Assembly: GCA_021234535.1 (NCBI GenBank)
Contig: CM037838.1
Span: 28,621,969 to 28,685,968, forward strand
Length of the DNA: 64,000 nucleotides
From: Stichopus chloronotus
Taxonomy: Eukaryota > Echinodermata > Holothuroidea > Aspidochirotida > Stichopodidae
Reading direction: 5' to 3'
Translations under genes and position numbers: made by a program
The notes under the pieces: generated by a model
The model's database searches: none
Told to the model about the DNA's origin: nothing
Seen by the model: the letters and a program-made list of their open reading frames with translations, nothing else
Shown here: positions 61,904-64,000 of the stretch, one piece after another
Numbering within the stretch: position 1 is the stretch's first letter
Layout of the letters: each line of letters opens with the position of its first letter

Positions 61904-64000
61904 CTGTAACAGGAAAAGCGGAATAACAACTTCATGTACAAGATGCATCTTTGCTGAGACTCTTCATGAATCAAGTAATATCAACTGTCGAAATTAATCC
62001 CACTTAGAACTTCGTAATAACAAGAGCCCAATGGGCACTGTGGTTCCTTGTGAAGAAATTAGGGCGAGTGAAAAGTTGGGTCCTCAAAATGGGGACCCAA
62101 AAATTGGACTATCAAGAATGGGGCCCAAAAATGGAGTCCAAATCAGGTCCAAAATTGTAGGCCCATCTGTAGAGAGTCCCCATTGAATTAAGAAATATAC
62201 CACATGTTTAGATCATGAATTAAAAAAATTGGGGCCCAAAAATTGAGCTAAAACTGGGTCCCAAACATTTTGGGCCCATGTTTAACCATTAAATTAACAA
62301 ACAAGTAAACATATTAACATATAATGAATTAAACAGTTTCCATTTTTTTCAAATTTAAGGATAATGCAAATTCAATTGGTACACACATTGACTATACTGG
62401 TTACCATACTGTAGTTGTGTACCAACTGCTAAACTAACAACTCACGATACCATGTTTAGACCCAGTGACTGAAACTGTTCCCCAACCCATTTTAATCTAC
62501 AAAATAATGCAAATTCAACCATTACACACAGCAGCTGATAGTCTTCTAAGCGACCACGAAATTTTCCCCCCTCTATCAATAAATTTTACAGGGATGTGAA
62601 TCTGTCAATAACAGACAACCATATCAAGTTTAAAACAAATCTGACCCACAATTATGGAACTATGGCAGTTTTAAGATTTTTATGTTGACCCCATAACCCC
62701 ATTAAGATGCAAGATATGGACACCATAAACAATAGGGCACTTATACCCACTATGATGGATCAGTACACCAACCTAAGAGAACCTATAAAGAAAATGCTAT
62801 TTCAAACATGACATACATTCACTGATGGTCCTCCTAGGCTACCATAGCCTTAAAACAAAGCAAAGTTTCCAATGACCAAAATCCCATTGAGTTAACTGTG
62901 TCACTAAAACCACAAACTGCCAATGAGAATTTTACACACTGTAGCCCATAAGCTTTTCTACTAATTTGTGCGGTAGCTTCTAATAACCACAATAATGGTG
63001 TTAAGGCTACTATTATTGTTTTAGAGTAAAAAATTATCCCTTCTTCTCTATTGATAAGCATTAAATTTCACAGGGCTGTGGATCTGTCACTAACAGACAA
63101 CCTTATCAAGTTAAGAACAACTCTGACCAACGGTTATGGAAATATGGCAGTTTTAAGATTTTTATGTTTGACCCCATAACCTAATTAATATGCAAGATTT
63201 GGACACCAAAAATGATAGGGCACTTCTATGCACTATGACGGACCTGTACAATAAGTATAAGTTTTATCCAACTTGCCCATATTGAGTTAGAGCGTACCCA
63301 AGCTGCGTCACAGACAAACACATGCACACACACACATACACACACACACGCCAAGCTGAATGCATAGGTTCCTCTTGCTAACGCAAGGAACCAAAAATAA
63401 ACATCAGACAAAAATGACTAACATTGTACAACAATATAATGGAGTTTCCATGACTTTGGAACACGACCAGTTTGTAAACATTGTAGACCATTTTGCCCAC
63501 TTGCGTAGGTATTCTATACGTGCTCATTGTTTTCATGTTTATTCTGTTAAACTACAAATTCTCCAGTAGGTATCTTTGGTTGTTGCCCATAATTTTATGA
63601 CAGAGATCTAAGGCTTGTGTCCCTTTCTTTCTGACTTTGCAATAAATATCATCTTCCAATGTTCCTGGTAATTTTAACAAAGAGGAAGAGTTTGGAACAC
63701 ATTTAACTTTAACCGTGTTTCCATAAATGCACTTACATCATTGAGAAAATATGAACCAAAAGGTTAAAGGAATTACCAAATTCTCGTTTGGTACGTTTGA
63801 CTTCCCCGTGGTCTTCTGGATTGTAGAGATGCTTCACCTCTTCCTCCTTGACGATGACAATCCCATGCATTGACTTATATCGTGATCTAGGGTCAATGCC
63901 GTAGGAGTCGTGGGAAGCTGAAAGGTTCCCCGGGGTCATCGGCAACATAAGGTACAAAGTCTCTCTTTCTGCTAGAATGGTTAAAGGATCCTTCTCACCC
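61111..64000 (-). CDS. Unnamed gene, 3' coding part (continues past the right edge)
   Basis: Two minus-strand exons, 63777-64000 and 61111-61903, join in phase 1: G from the first and AG from the second make a Glu codon. The frame is open across both, giving a C-terminal part of about 338 residues. The first part looks like a folded, basic/charged domain (GIDPRSRYKSMHGIVIVKEE, then HLYNPEDHGEVKRTKREF). The second is a long, strongly acidic region. I do not recognise the family. The 5' end lies outside the window. The intron (61904-63776) holds a duplicated repeat block. Confidence 0.75.
62560..62771 (-). repeat. Duplicated intronic block, copy 1
   Basis: Matches 63033-63252 in the same orientation at about 80% by eye. 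Shared words: ACAGACAACC, TATGGCAGTTTTAAGATTTT, ATGCAAGAT, TGGACACCA and ATAGGGCACTT, in the same order. Confidence 0.85.
63033..63252 (-). repeat. Duplicated intronic block, copy 2
   Basis: Second copy of 62560-62771, 473-480 bp away. It is followed directly by the CA array and hairpin at 63300-63392, so it may be the inner part of one composite element on the minus strand. Confidence 0.85.
63300..63392 (-). repeat. CA array and hairpin, same family as the element at 42.0 kb
   Basis: Read on the minus strand: a hairpin (GGTTCCTTGCG...GCAAGAGGAACC, 63367-63392), then CTATGC, then a GT array. The hairpin, GGAACCTATGC and GT array follow each other as at 42003-42064. Confidence 0.7.
63777..64000 (-). 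CDS. Unnamed right-edge gene, upstream exon (partial at the edge)
   Basis: Open to the window edge. Codes about 74 residues from GEKDPLTILAERETLYLMLP to KRTKREF, then the donor TTTG|GTAATT at 63776. Residue choice is varied with many charged and aromatic residues, as in a conserved domain. The segment SYGIDPRSRYKSMHGIVIVK is the best query for identification. Confidence 0.72.

Overview
The window looks like nuclear DNA from an animal. It is AT-rich (I estimate 60% or more A+T), almost free of long open frames, and its genes are split into short exons with GT-AG introns of 0.1-3.3 kb. Short interspersed and tandem repeats are dense. The style fits a marine invertebrate deuterostome such as an echinoderm, but nothing here proves the taxon. 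There is no sign of operons, phage, CRISPR or other prokaryotic features.

Three genes can be supported. (1) Plus strand, 44,657-53,601: a complete-looking six-exon gene for a 629-residue major facilitator superfamily transporter of the MFSD6 / MFS_1_like type. All splice phases agree, and an AATAAA lies 460 bp after the stop. (2) Minus strand, from the right edge (64,000) to about 61,111, with a likely 3' UTR exon near 59,170: the 3' part of a gene I cannot name. It has a 74-codon conserved-looking exon followed by a 793-bp exon coding a very acidic, probably disordered tail. (3) Minus strand, about 25,676 to 17,507: a multi-exon gene I could not name, found by chaining small exons whose strong splice sites and phases agree. 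It has two possible 3' ends, one of them with an AATAAA 91 nt after the stop.

Layout: 1-13,300 holds no gene I can support. 13,430-13,800 is a GC-richer island with several open frames. 17,400-25,700 is gene 3, and possible further 5' exons reach 27,107. 27,200-44,600 is non-coding to my eye, with poly-C tracts, a pentanucleotide array, a long minisatellite at 41.2-41.9 kb and a composite repeat with nuclear-receptor-like DR1 motifs at 42.0-42.9 kb. 44,600-54,080 is gene 1, whose introns hold palindromic repeats, a GATGATGGT array, a 161-bp TA-flanked MITE and a perfect 15-bp-arm hairpin. 54-61 kb is repeat-rich: a tandem array with AP-1-like motifs, a 450-bp foldback element and a 27-bp minisatellite. 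61-64 kb is gene 2, with duplicated repeat blocks in its intron.

The three genes show no evident functional link. Exon calls rest on reading splice motifs and phase by eye, without transcripts or homology searches.
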